Positions 25,042 through 32,957 are shown, counted from the first letter of the stretch. The stretch: DNA of 37,114 bases from Bacteroidota bacterium (GCA_023251455.1 JAHEYT010000064.1:1-37114), one strand, 5' to 3'. Notes: generated from the letters alone by a model not told the origin. Translations and numbers: made by a program.

Positions 25042-26385
25042 TCAATTTTTTACTGTGATTAAGTTCCCTGTTACATGTTTAAACTCTAATTCGGCTTTAC
25101 GAAGATTTATTAAGGCGACAATAAAATTCTGTTGTGATTCGCGAAGAGCATTATCAGCCATTAGCAAATCGGTAATGCTGGCCATGCCTTGTTTGTTCTG
25201 AAGCACGGTATTGTCATAAATTTTTTTAGCCAGTTCTATTTGCACATTCACCGTTGCAATATTTTTGGTTGCAAGTACATATTGCATTTCGGCATTAATC
25301 CGATCAAGTTTTGTTTTTTCAGTTATCTGTTCTTTCAGGATGTTTGATTTATCAATTTCAATCCTTTTCTGCACAATTTTATGACTGGTTACCGTACCAC
25401 TAAACAGTGGAATTGATAGTTGGGCGCCAACATAGCCTATGGGATGAAAATTGAAAAAGCTGTTTGGGCCAGTATTGCCAAAACCTGTTGTTCCGTAAAC
25501 TCCATAAACTCCCAAGGAAGGTAATCTTGTATTTTTCAGCCCTTTTAGCTCCGAGGAATTAAGCGCAATTTTCTTGTCAATTATCAGCATATCAGTAGTG
25601 ATCTGAGGTTGAAAATCAGCTTCAATGGCTGATCTTCCTCTGAGTGTGACTTCGATAGAGTCGGAAATTGGTTTTCCCATCAGGAATTTAAGCACATTTA
25701 TCACTTGCTGATCTTGTGAGAACACTGTATTTCGCTGGTTCGACAACTGATCCAACTGTAATTTTAACCGGTCAACATCTGTTCCTTTAGCAATTTGCTG
25801 TTGGTATAGTAAGAGTGTGGTTTGGACAAGTTTATTCGTATTTATGATATTGCTGTCTATGAAAGCAAGCTGATTCAGAAGTATCTGAGCATTGTAATAG
25901 GCATTGGAAACTTCAATTACCACCTCTTCGTCAGTTTTGAGCTTCTGGATTCTTGAAAGTTCATTAGCCACCCCGGACGTTTTTATCGCACTTATAACCA
26001 ATGGATTGTACAACGGGACAGTTAACTGCAAGTTAGCATTCAGACTTTGCGGTACACCAAACTGAACTTCTTTATAAGTACCTTCGGCTCCACCAAAAGC
26101 TGCGGCAGGCATTAACTGATAGGGCAGATCGGTGTAGTAACGATAGTCAGTCATGCCATTCAGCTTGGGTATCAGATTAGCTTTGGCTTCTTTATTCTTT
26201 TCGGTGGCAAGGTTGATGTCCTGTTCTGATAGTCTGATGCTTCGGTTATAAAGCAACGCAGTATCAATACATTGCTCAAGGGTAAAAGTTTGAGCTTTAG
26301 TTAGAAAGCCCGTAAACAGGATTATCCCCAATAGCAGAACTTTCAGGATATTAAATCTTGGTGACTTTTCTCTTGATGTAATCAT
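25042..26385 (-). CDS. TolC-family outer membrane efflux protein
   Basis: This 447-residue protein has a signal sequence at about 12-32 (ending TKAQ) and then FTLEQCIDTALLYNRSIRLSEQDINLA, the canonical opening of the outer membrane efflux protein fold. Long amphipathic helices alternate with beta-strand segments (GVYGVYGTTGF, VGAQLSIPLFSGTVTSH), and a second helical repeat ends with NKQGMASITDLLMADNALRESQQNFI. It provides the outer-membrane duct for the pump. It starts 22 bases downstream of the TetR gene. Confidence 0.92.
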   Translation of the reverse strand: MITSREKSPRFNILKVLLLGIILFTGFLTKAQTFTLEQCIDTALLYNRSIRLSEQDINLATEKNKEAKANLIPKLNGMTDYRYYTDLPYQLMPAAAFGGAEGTYKEVQFGVPQSLNANLQLTVPLYNPLVISAIKTSGVANELSRIQKLKTDEEVVIEVSNAYYNAQILLNQLAFIDSNIINTNKLVQTTLLLYQQQIAKGTDVDRLKLQLDQLSNQRNTVFSQDQQVINVLKFLMGKPISDSIEVTLRGRSAIEADFQPQITTDMLIIDKKIALNSSELKGLKNTRLPSLGVYGVYGTTGFGNTGPNSFFNFHPIGYVGAQLSIPLFSGTVTSHKIVQKRIEIDKSNILKEQITEKTKLDRINAEMQYVLATKNIATVNVQIELAKKIYDNTVLQNKQGMASITDLLMADNALRESQQNFIVALINLRKAELEFKHVTGNLITVKN

Positions 26386-26407
26386 CTCTAGTTATTTTAA
26401 TTCGTAT

Positions 26408-26959
26408 TTACTCCTTATCGGCTCTTATTAACTTAAGATCCCTGATCATTTTGTTAGTCAATTGTTGGTCGCTCATGAACAGCCGAAAGCGGCTCAGAAT
26501 ATTTTCGACCAGATATCTCGTCTCGACCTTATTATTGAAGACCCTTGTTTTCTTACCCTTATCTAAAACTGTTGACAAATAAGTTTTAACGGTATATTTT
26601 ATTCTTTCCAGTACCGCATGAATAGCAGTATCATTTTCAATTATTTCCGAAGAAAACAGCACATGCAGATAATATGATTTTTGACCAAAAAATTTATAAA
26701 GACTTTTAAATAAATTCTCAAGCTCTTTTTCAGGTGAGAGATTCATAGCTGCCACATTTTTAATCAACTGCTGTATTTCATCTTCCAAGCTCAAGGACAT
26801 GAATTTTAAGATATTATCATCCGCTCCTAGATAAATTAAAAGATCATCACGCGAAATCCCAATCCTCTTTATTAAGGCATCAACCGATAAAGCATCTATT
26901 CCTGCCTCATTAATGATTGCTCCTGCTATTTCTACAATATTACTTTTATTAATATCCAT
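26408..26959 (-). CDS. TetR-like regulator of the efflux operon
   Basis: This 183-residue protein has a divergent TetR DNA-binding domain (about 5-50, NIVEIAGAIINEAGIDALSVDALIKRIGISRDDLLIYLGADDNIL) and a helical C-terminal domain of about 130 residues. It is the first gene of the TolC-adaptor-RND operon, and a perfect 18-bp palindrome lies 11 bases upstream of its start, so autoregulation and control of the pump are likely. The usual Y-x-Y/H-F-x-x-K block is altered to LLIYLGADDN, so recognition may differ from standard members. Confidence 0.72.
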   Translation of the reverse strand: MDINKSNIVEIAGAIINEAGIDALSVDALIKRIGISRDDLLIYLGADDNILKFMSLSLEDEIQQLIKNVAAMNLSPEKELENLFKSLYKFFGQKSYYLHVLFSSEIIENDTAIHAVLERIKYTVKTYLSTVLDKGKKTRVFNNKVETRYLVENILSRFRLFMSDQQLTNKMIRDLKLIRADKE

Positions 26960-26969
26960 AATTTAGACA

Positions 26970-26987
26970 TTAGTGAATATTCACTAA
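26970..26987. promoter_or_regulatory. Palindromic operator upstream of the efflux operon
   Basis: TTAGTGAATATTCACTAA is a perfect 18-bp palindrome 11 bases upstream of the TetR start at 26959. A near copy (two mismatches) lies at 28388-28405 in front of the cupin-TetR operon. The size and symmetry fit a TetR-family operator. No convincing -7/-33 pair was found next to this copy. Confidence 0.75.
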
Positions 26988-27016
26988 CCTTGATAGGTAA
27001 AAAAATAGAAAAACGT

Positions 27017-27427
27017 TTATTGTTCTTTATGGCTTTCAAGCTTACTGTATTCATTTATTGAATAATGAGCAAATATTGTAAGAACTATTGAAACGATAAT
27101 CCTGAAAGTCATAACCCCAATAACTTTGTTTTCATGTATACATCCTGAGTTGATGTGAAAGAGCAACCCTAAAAAAACAAGAATGATCATAACGGAGGAA
27201 ATACCCATGAGATTAGCTGTCCATTTCTTGCCCTCTATGAATCCATAAGAAGCAAATAGATAGAACAAACTACTAATGAAATTTATCCAACCTATAAACA
27301 GAACATTATTGCCTTCCTGTGACCTTAAGTCCAATAAATCAAATATCACAGAGATACTGAAAAATAGAGCCAGAAAGCCAAATGCAGCCAATATTCCAGC
27401 TGCAAGGAATGAAAATACCTCTTTCAT
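27017..27427 (-). CDS. Four-span membrane protein of unknown function
   Basis: This 136-residue protein has four hydrophobic segments at about 5-30, 42-66, 72-92 and 103-122, separated by short loops (LLDLRSQEGNNV, EGKKWTAN, INSGCIHENKV). I do not recognise a family. Its start overlaps the stop of the upstream TetR gene by four bases (ATGA), so it is translated with that regulator and ends the cupin-TetR-membrane protein operon. A role as small transporter or envelope sensor is only a guess. Confidence 0.65.
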   Translation of the reverse strand: MKEVFSFLAAGILAAFGFLALFFSISVIFDLLDLRSQEGNNVLFIGWINFISSLFYLFASYGFIEGKKWTANLMGISSVMIILVFLGLLFHINSGCIHENKVIGVMTFRIIVSIVLTIFAHYSINEYSKLESHKEQ

Positions 27428-28014
27428 AATTTTGGGGATTGAATTAATGTAAGCACAGATTGAATCATTTTGTTTCCTGCTTCAATTATATCAAACTGAA
27501 AATCCTCTAATCTCCATCTGAACATCTGTAACCTGAATGCCCCCATTAAAATGTACATCAGATCCTCCAAAGGAACACTATTTGAAAACACTCCTTTATT
27601 CTGTCCTTCAAGCAATATCGGAAATAAATTTTTCACAATAATCCCGAGCAGTTTAAGGATCGCTTCATTAATACTTTGACTTTCTTTCAATAAGCCATCG
27701 GAAAAAACAACCACAACGAAGTGTCGATGACTTTCAAAAAACGCAAACTGACTTTGGAACATGGCAACAAATTTCGCTTTCGGATCATCAGTAATTGGAA
27801 TAGCATTCTGTAGGTGCTCATCGATTGTTCTTGCCAGATATTCCAGCATCGCTAAGATTATTTCCTCTTTACTGGTAAAGTGCCTGTAAATTGCACTTTC
27901 AGAAAAATCCATTTCTTTAGCCAGATTTTTTATGGTTAACCCACTGACACCTGATGATGTTAGTATTTTTCCAGCTGCCTCAATAATCTCCAATTGACGG
28001 GACGTAATTTCCAT
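27424..28014 (-). CDS. TetR/AcrR-family regulator
   Basis: This 196-residue regulator has a clear N-terminal DNA-binding domain at about 6-55: RQLEIIEAAGKILTSSGVSGLTIKNLAKEMDFSESAIYRHFTSKEEIILAML. The C-terminal helical domain resembles that of the TetR at 36289. It lies 19 bases downstream of the cupin gene. The operator TTAGTGAATATTCGCTCA overlaps the transcription start region of this operon, so it probably represses its own operon and, by the shared operator, perhaps the efflux operon. Confidence 0.85.
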   Translation of the reverse strand: MEITSRQLEIIEAAGKILTSSGVSGLTIKNLAKEMDFSESAIYRHFTSKEEIILAMLEYLARTIDEHLQNAIPITDDPKAKFVAMFQSQFAFFESHRHFVVVVFSDGLLKESQSINEAILKLLGIIVKNLFPILLEGQNKGVFSNSVPLEDLMYILMGAFRLQMFRWRLEDFQFDIIEAGNKMIQSVLTLIQSPKL

Positions 28015-28033
28015 GTTGATATTCAGGTATTAG

Positions 28034-28372
28034 TTAAAGAACTTTGCTTAAAATCTTGGGCCTTGGCGCTTTTACTACCAGAATCCGGGCTACTTTATCC
28101 GAATTATTACTGATAAAATGTACAACGTTAGCAGGACTTTCAACAAGAGAATCAATCTCGCAAACTTCGCTTTCCTCACCAATATGAATTGTTGGATATC
28201 CTTCAAAAATAAAGAAAAATACATCAACCGGTGTTTTGTGAGGTTTTAAACTTTCTCCAGATTTTAATGTGATAATCACAGCGGTAGCCGATTCTTTGTT
28301 GTACATCTCTCGCACATCGATCTTGTGTGGCGTTTCTTTGACCGCTTGATCATGATATTTAATAATCTTCAT
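28034..28372 (-). CDS. Small cupin-domain protein
   Basis: This 112-residue single-domain cupin has the barrel strands TAVIITLKSGESLKPHKTPVDVFFFIFEGYPTIHIGEES and ESPANVVHFISNNSDKVARILVVKAP. Possible metal ligands are His in KPHKTPVD and His in VVHFISN. The usual Glu of motif 1 is not obvious, so metal binding is uncertain. It has a paralogue at 35570 with the same K-x-H-x-T-P-V-D-V-F-F core. In both places a DUF6448 gene lies upstream and a TetR gene downstream. Substrate unknown. Confidence 0.8.
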   Translation of the reverse strand: MKIIKYHDQAVKETPHKIDVREMYNKESATAVIITLKSGESLKPHKTPVDVFFFIFEGYPTIHIGEESEVCEIDSLVESPANVVHFISNNSDKVARILVVKAPRPKILSKVL

Positions 28373-28387
28373 AACTTATTTTTAACG

Positions 28388-28405
28388 TTAGTGAATATTC
28401 GCTCA
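28388..28405. promoter_or_regulatory. TetR-type operator overlapping the cupin operon start site
   Basis: TTAGTGAATATTCGCTCA matches the palindrome at 26970-26987 at 16 of 18 positions. It directly abuts the -7 box at 28406-28413 on the transcribed strand side, so a bound repressor would block the transcription start region. Confidence 0.75.
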
Positions 28406-28436
28406 CAAAAATACAACATCATTTTGTATTTACAAA
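28406..28436 (-). promoter_or_regulatory. Bacteroidota-type promoter of the cupin-TetR operon
   Basis: On the minus strand there is TTTG (28436-28433), a spacer of exactly 19 bases, and TATTTTTG (28413-28406). This matches the Bacteroidota consensus TTTG-N19-TAnnTTTG. Transcription would start near 28400, inside the operator, leaving a leader of about 28 bases to the ATG at 28372. Confidence 0.75.
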
Positions 28437-28465
28437 TTTTCTGAACTTAAAAGATTTTAAAGTAT

Positions 28466-28547
28466 CCTTTATCAAATTATAAAGGCAGGCTACACGTAGA
28501 TATTTTACTCTGAATCTATTTTAAGAGATAAAACTCTCGGAGCCTGC
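28466..28547. repeat. Two inverted repeats downstream of the DUF6448 gene
   Basis: CCTTTAT (28466-28472) pairs with ATAAAGG (28479-28485), and GCAGGCT (28485-28491) pairs with AGCCTGC (28541-28547). They lie between the DUF6448 stop and the promoter of the next operon. A terminator for the DUF6448 gene is the simplest reading, though no long T-run is present. Confidence 0.4.
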
Positions 28548-28584
28548 AAAGTATAATTACTATTTTTCTACCCAATAAAAAAGA

Positions 28585-29244
28585 TCAATGAGTTTGATGA
28601 TGTGAAGGAGCTGAGTGACCGCAACCTTCGCTAGCATGAGCTGCTTCCCCTTCAGCAAATTTGAAGAATTCCACGTAAGCTTCAATGAACTTTCTACCGG
28701 CATCAACATTATTGACATCAAAATTCTTCAGTGACATCACCTTTTCAAATCGCTCTTTCAATTCGGGCATATCATCTTTCGCGACCAAGCCTTTCAATGG
28801 GGTCAGACTGCCTACTTCAATTGATTTATCAGCCGCTTTAACTTTTTCATCAATTGGGACCCCCACAGGCTTCACACCTGTAAATGCAACTCCCTCCCCG
28901 GTTCTGTGGATTCGAACAAGCGTATCAAAAAAATACTTATCCGCAATATCTTTAGCATCGTCATTCAAAACCCTGACTTTCATTATCTGGCTGAAAGCGT
29001 TTTTGATTTCCGCTTCACTCGCTGCAGGAACCCATTTCAGAACAATATTTACGTTGTTCATACTAATGGCCTTTTTAGCATCAGTAATTAGTGGTCCCTC
29101 CATTGTATCGCAATGCGCGAAAGTGAGGATCGAAGAAAAAAGTAATACCGAGAAAATGATCACGGCTTTCAATTTGTTTTTCAGATCTCTTTTCAGTTCA
29201 TTTTTCGAGTTGTTTCTTACAACATTTTGCCGAAGTGTTCTCAT
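28585..29244 (-). CDS. DUF6448 exported protein
   Basis: This 219-residue protein has a basic N-terminus and a signal segment at about 27-43 (AVIIFSVLLFSSILTFA), followed directly by HCDTMEGP. The body has NNVNIVLKWVPAASEAEI, YFFDTLVRIHRTGEG and FEKVMSLKNFDVNNVDAGRKFIEAYVEFFKFAEG, and the C-terminus is His-rich (GCGHSAPSHHQTH). This is the DUF6448 pattern. The conserved His-Cys-Asp at the mature N-terminus and the His-rich tail suggest metal or heme binding, but no function is established. It shares roughly three quarters of its residues with the paralogue at 34116. The AraC-like gene at 29411 lies upstream. Confidence 0.75.
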   Translation of the reverse strand: MRTLRQNVVRNNSKNELKRDLKNKLKAVIIFSVLLFSSILTFAHCDTMEGPLITDAKKAISMNNVNIVLKWVPAASEAEIKNAFSQIMKVRVLNDDAKDIADKYFFDTLVRIHRTGEGVAFTGVKPVGVPIDEKVKAADKSIEVGSLTPLKGLVAKDDMPELKERFEKVMSLKNFDVNNVDAGRKFIEAYVEFFKFAEGEAAHASEGCGHSAPSHHQTH

Positions 29245-29410
29245 GATATAAAATTTTAAAGATTGATACTAAATGCAGGACTATCAATTAATCCTTCAGC
29301 AAAGTAACGTCGAAACATAAGGCCAATCGCCCCAACTTATAAGCTGAGACCTCATAAATAGCAATAAGAGTGCTTACATTATAAAGTAATACGTTGAGAA
29401 GCAAACGACA

Positions 29411-30550
29411 CTAGGAGACTTCACCCTGGTTTTCTTTATATTGAGAAGGTGTAAAACCTGTGGCTTTTTTAAAAATCCGGTTAAATGCAGATTTTGAGTT
29501 AAATCCGCACTCGAAGGCAATACCCAAAAGCGAAAAGTTATTGTACGAAGGATTGGTGATTCGTTGCTTAAATTCCTCGACCCTGTACTGATTTACAAAA
29601 TCGAAAAAATTAAGGTTGAACTGCTCATTTATTACCTGAGACAAAATATGGCTTGAAATACCCATTTCGGTGGCTAACATTGAAAGCGTCAAATCAGGAT
29701 TTTGATAGGTTTTTGATGACAACATATGTTTTTTCAATTGATCAGCCAGCAGTTTTGCCTCCTCCCCGCTTAATTTAGATCCGGCATATTTGGGCTGAGC
29801 AGCATTGATTGAAACAGGATCCGGACTATCCTCATTCCCGTAAATGATTTTCTGCTTAAGTCCGAAATACCCGATCAAAATCACAAAAACAGATAATGAC
29901 AGAAATAGCCCATTGGTACAAAACACCATCGAAAACAGGCTAAACACATGGTGAATAACGGTAATCAAAATTAAGGCAGTCCAGACAATGCCGAAAATAA
30001 AAACCAGTTTCCTGATCCAAAGCAAATCGATGCTGGTGGTATTCGAAAAGTTGTTGAAAATTCGAATATCAAGTCGTCGGAATAACTTAATGGTCATTAA
30101 AAAATACACTGTACCTGACATGGCTGTCAGAATCAAAAAGAAAATAAAAAGTACCGGAGGATGATCGCCGGGACCAATTTTCTCGATATTCAACTTCACA
30201 GACAAATCGGGTGAAAACGAAGCTATCATTATATAGAGGTTGAACAAAACGAATGGTAAAAGATGCAATAAGTCTTTCAGCAGAATCCGCCGTTTATTGG
30301 TTACTAATGCCTCAAGATAGCCGAACAGAAATGGACCAAACAGCATCAGCAGAGAGAGTAGACTGATTGACAATAATTTGAAATGGATGAACAAGTCATG
30401 TGAATACATAGCGTACACTCCAATAAATAATCCCAGATAGATCAGCCAGCCAATCAAAATATTATCATGAAGTGCCCTTGGTTTCTTCTGAAGAAGTAAA
30501 ACCATAAAAAAAAGAGCATTAAATGCTGCTATGAGAAAAATGAATTTCAT
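29411..30550 (-). CDS. AraC-family regulator with membrane-spanning N-terminus
   Basis: This 379-residue protein has seven or so hydrophobic segments in residues 1-235 and a C-terminal double helix-turn-helix of AraC type at about 270-375 (LSMLATEMGISSHILSQVINEQFNLNFFDFVNQYRVEEF ... GIAFECGFNSKSAFNRIFKKATGFTPSQYKEN). Such membrane-embedded AraC regulators are frequent in Bacteroidota and probably sense a signal in the membrane or periplasm. The ATG at 30550 is chosen over an upstream non-ATG start. The gene lies 166 bases upstream of the DUF6448 gene in the same direction, its likely target. The tail of a relative survives at 33461-33547. Confidence 0.85.
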   Translation of the reverse strand: MKFIFLIAAFNALFFMVLLLQKKPRALHDNILIGWLIYLGLFIGVYAMYSHDLFIHFKLLSISLLSLLMLFGPFLFGYLEALVTNKRRILLKDLLHLLPFVLFNLYIMIASFSPDLSVKLNIEKIGPGDHPPVLFIFFLILTAMSGTVYFLMTIKLFRRLDIRIFNNFSNTTSIDLLWIRKLVFIFGIVWTALILITVIHHVFSLFSMVFCTNGLFLSLSVFVILIGYFGLKQKIIYGNEDSPDPVSINAAQPKYAGSKLSGEEAKLLADQLKKHMLSSKTYQNPDLTLSMLATEMGISSHILSQVINEQFNLNFFDFVNQYRVEEFKQRITNPSYNNFSLLGIAFECGFNSKSAFNRIFKKATGFTPSQYKENQGEVS

Positions 30551-30555
30551 AAATA

Positions 30556-30587
30556 CAAAAATAGCAATCGTTATAACGTTGGCCAAC
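30556..30587 (-). promoter_or_regulatory. Candidate promoter of the AraC-like gene
   Basis: On the minus strand TATTTTTG (30563-30556) fits the TAnnTTTG -7 box, with GTTG about 20 bases upstream (30587-30584) as a weaker -33 box. The -7 box ends only five bases before the ATG at 30550, so the transcript would be nearly leaderless. Confidence 0.4.
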
Positions 30588-30679
30588 TATGTTCTCGCTT
30601 TTAAATAATGGAATCTTTTTTGATTCTCACTTGGTTAAATTGACCATTTGAGGATTTACTCAATTTGGTATTTCGTTTA

Positions 30680-30716
30680 AAAGAAAAGGCCGTCCTAATT
30701 TAGTTTTAGACGGCCA
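30680..30716 (-). terminator. Terminator of the oxidase-like operon
   Basis: On the minus strand GGCCGTC (30715-30709) pairs with GACGGCC (30694-30688) across a 14-base loop and is followed by TTTTCTTTT. This is a classic intrinsic terminator 29 bases downstream of the subunit I stop codon. Confidence 0.8.
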
Positions 30717-30744
30717 CTTTCTAATAGAATATTTTGAAATTAAC

Positions 30745-32376
30745 CTATTTCTCCTCAGCAGGCAATAATTCTTTTTCGTTCAGTTTTGAAGGAGTAAATA
30801 TTCCGATTACGCCTTTCAGTCCAACGCTCATCACAATGTTGTAGAAGAAGGCCAGAAAGGCAAGGAGCAATAAACTTCCGCAGATTCCAGCCAAAATCAT
30901 GTACAGGTTAAATTCGCCATTCAGGTAAATGGTTCTTCTCAACATCCCTTTTAATCCGGCCATTCCCATGAATGCACCCATTCCGATACCACCAATCAGG
31001 TGTGCCCAGAAGTGGAAATTGGCCAGTTTCTGACTGTACAATTTGGCGCCGTTGGTCACAATCGGGAAGAGGATATAAATGGCTGAATAAAGTGTCATTG
31101 TGAGTCCAACAAGGATAGCAACATGTACATGAGGCCCAATGATCCATTGGGTATTGTGTAAAATTCGGTTTAACCCTAAATCAGCCTGCATAATTCCTGC
31201 CGGAACTGCCAGTGCGAAGCCTAAAAGTCCACCCAATAAAAACTTCAATGGATTGGTCATTTTCAAAGGTCGGGCACTCCAAAGTGTAGCCAGCGTGATG
31301 AAGAAGGCCAGTCCCTGGGTAATTAATTCGAAAGCAGTCACCATCTCGCCTGAAACAACTTTCAGGATTCCAGGTTGTGCCTGATCTGACATCAGGTGAT
31401 GTGACCAAACAGTCCACGAAACCACTAATTCGAGTAAAAGGGCTGCACGGGCAATGTTCTGCATGAAAAGGTCTTTCCCGGTAATCAGCATGGCCAGCAA
31501 ATACCAGGTTCCAGCTACAAAGATCAGCACCAAACCATCGGCAATCAAATCGAGTCCCCACCAGAACCAGTTTTTGTAGAGCAAGGCATCAACGGCACTG
31601 TTTTTTAGGTCGAAACCAACTTGGTGCGCAATCAGATAAACTAAAATCAGCACTCCGGTGAACAGGATGATTCCGGCATTCAGCATGGCGTCAACCGTTC
31701 CGCGGGCGATGGCAGCCACCGGCAACGAAACCAGGTGTTCTTTCTGATTTTCTTTTTTCCTGAAAAGATTGGTCATCCCGCTCAAACCCATGGCCGATAA
31801 AAACAGTTTTTTCGAGGGTTGTTTTTCCCAGCCTTCAGGAGTATAAACGATGGTTTTGAATATGTTAATCACAAAAAATACAGTTCCCAGCATTACGATA
31901 GCAATTCCGAGTACGAAAAAAGTTCCGCCGAGCGGGTTAAATTGGCTGAAATCAGCCGGGAGTGGCCAGTACAGGGTGTAAAGCGGTGCATAATGGGTAA
32001 AAAATCCAGCCAGCCAAAAGGTTAACGTTCCGGTGCCAATCAGGATGCAGGTCCAGTTGCCCAGTTTGTAACTCCAGAGCGGTTTTTTCATCAGGAATGG
32101 GACAAGAAACAGGAACGCCCCGAAAACAATGGAATAGGTCGATCCGAAAATTCCGACTAAAGGATGGGCCGTCAGGATGGCAAAGTATTGAAAATCAGGA
32201 ATCGCTTCAATGGGTTGGATCTGATAAATCCGCATGATCATCCCTTCGATTACAGCAAACCCGTAATAAATAAGTCCGATTACGACAAAACGTAAAACTA
32301 ATTTTTGCATTGGTGTTAAAGTTGCAGGCTTAAACAAACCTTGCTCACCATTCATAAATGTATCTTTGAAATTCAT
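30745..32376 (-). CDS. Heme-copper-oxidase-like catalytic subunit with altered active site, probable nitric oxide reductase
   Basis: This 543-residue inner-membrane protein has about 12-13 spans. Heme ligands are present: His71 (LTAHPLVGIFG) for the low-spin heme, and HVH (416, 418) in NTQWIIGPHVHVAIL for the two hemes. The His-His pair of the second metal is at 326-327 (WSHHLMSD). The third metal ligand is not: the canonical FWWTGHPIVY motif reads FWWGLDLIAD at 271-280, so CuB-His is Asp276 and the cross-linked Tyr is Asp280. The pattern resembles B-type (ba3-like) oxidases. Loss of the Tyr is expected for NO reductases, and the NsrR-like regulator upstream supports NO chemistry. O2 reduction is unlikely. 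The ATG at 32376 is chosen over a TTG at 32412. Confidence 0.8.
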   Translation of the reverse strand: MNFKDTFMNGEQGLFKPATLTPMQKLVLRFVVIGLIYYGFAVIEGMIMRIYQIQPIEAIPDFQYFAILTAHPLVGIFGSTYSIVFGAFLFLVPFLMKKPLWSYKLGNWTCILIGTGTLTFWLAGFFTHYAPLYTLYWPLPADFSQFNPLGGTFFVLGIAIVMLGTVFFVINIFKTIVYTPEGWEKQPSKKLFLSAMGLSGMTNLFRKKENQKEHLVSLPVAAIARGTVDAMLNAGIILFTGVLILVYLIAHQVGFDLKNSAVDALLYKNWFWWGLDLIADGLVLIFVAGTWYLLAMLITGKDLFMQNIARAALLLELVVSWTVWSHHLMSDQAQPGILKVVSGEMVTAFELITQGLAFFITLATLWSARPLKMTNPLKFLLGGLLGFALAVPAGIMQADLGLNRILHNTQWIIGPHVHVAILVGLTMTLYSAIYILFPIVTNGAKLYSQKLANFHFWAHLIGGIGMGAFMGMAGLKGMLRRTIYLNGEFNLYMILAGICGSLLLLAFLAFFYNIVMSVGLKGVIGIFTPSKLNEKELLPAEEK

Positions 32377-32401
32377 ATCTTCAGTTTTAATGTTTAACGA
32401 A

Positions 32402-32953
32402 CTAATTGGCAACTACTTCAATAACATCTTTCAGGATCATTTGAGCTCCTTTGGGTCCTGAATATTCGGTTGACCGAATGGTATAAACGCCTGGTTTATC
32501 GAATTTCCAGAGAATGTCGTTTAAGTGACCCGGAACAACTTGCATTTGAAAAACCATTGAGTTGTCGGTTCGAAATAGCCCAAATCCGTAGGTAAGGTCT
32601 TTGGAATAGACTTTAAACATCGCCTTTTCGTTCACATTAATAACCAGCTTTTCTGATGGTAAAATGAACTTGTGATTTTCGACAGAAATTTCAAAAACCT
32701 TGTCGGCTTTGATCTCCTTTCTGTTTAAATCCATTGATGCCCATGGAATTGTATTGTATGTCACAATGTGAAGTGACACACCCAATACAATCAGGAAGGC
32801 AACGAAAGAGTAGAAAAGAGCTGAACTTACTTTGCTCCCTTTCCCCGTTTTTGTAATGTTCAATCCAAACCATAACATCAGGAGGATAATTGCAATTGCA
32901 TAGCAGGAATATGCAATGGTTTGCCCATTAAGTACTACTTGCGAATCAACCAT
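32402..32953 (-). CDS. Subunit-II-like cupredoxin without CuA ligands
   Basis: This 183-residue protein has two membrane spans (about 14-32 and 45-65) and a periplasmic cupredoxin domain (85-180), as in cytochrome oxidase subunit II. The CuA ligands are gone: the HGF region reads LTYGFG (His to Tyr122) and the C-x-E-x-C-x-x-x-H-x-x-M motif reads STEYSGPKGAQM (Ser161, Ser165, Gly169, Met172). It cannot bind CuA, so electrons must enter another way, possibly from quinol. Upstream frame extends to 32983, but the ATG at 32953 lies four bases after the Rrf2 stop and gives a sensible N-terminus. The subunit I gene follows after 25 bases. Confidence 0.82.
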   Translation of the reverse strand: MVDSQVVLNGQTIAYSCYAIAIILLMLWFGLNITKTGKGSKVSSALFYSFVAFLIVLGVSLHIVTYNTIPWASMDLNRKEIKADKVFEISVENHKFILPSEKLVINVNEKAMFKVYSKDLTYGFGLFRTDNSMVFQMQVVPGHLNDILWKFDKPGVYTIRSTEYSGPKGAQMILKDVIEVVAN

Positions 32954-32957
32954 AATT

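Noticed and set aside
28685..29251. 188-codon frame opposite the DUF6448 gene
   Set aside because: It is the antisense shadow of a clearly conserved gene; the similar antisense frame at 34160 arises from the paralogue for the same reason.
30745..32376. Ordinary cbb3 or ba3 cytochrome oxidase, or standard NorB
   Set aside because: The CuB His and cross-linked Tyr are missing, which argues against an O2 reductase; the NTxWxxGPHVH and GHPxVY-position pattern is B-type-like and differs from NorB's WWVVHLWVEG.
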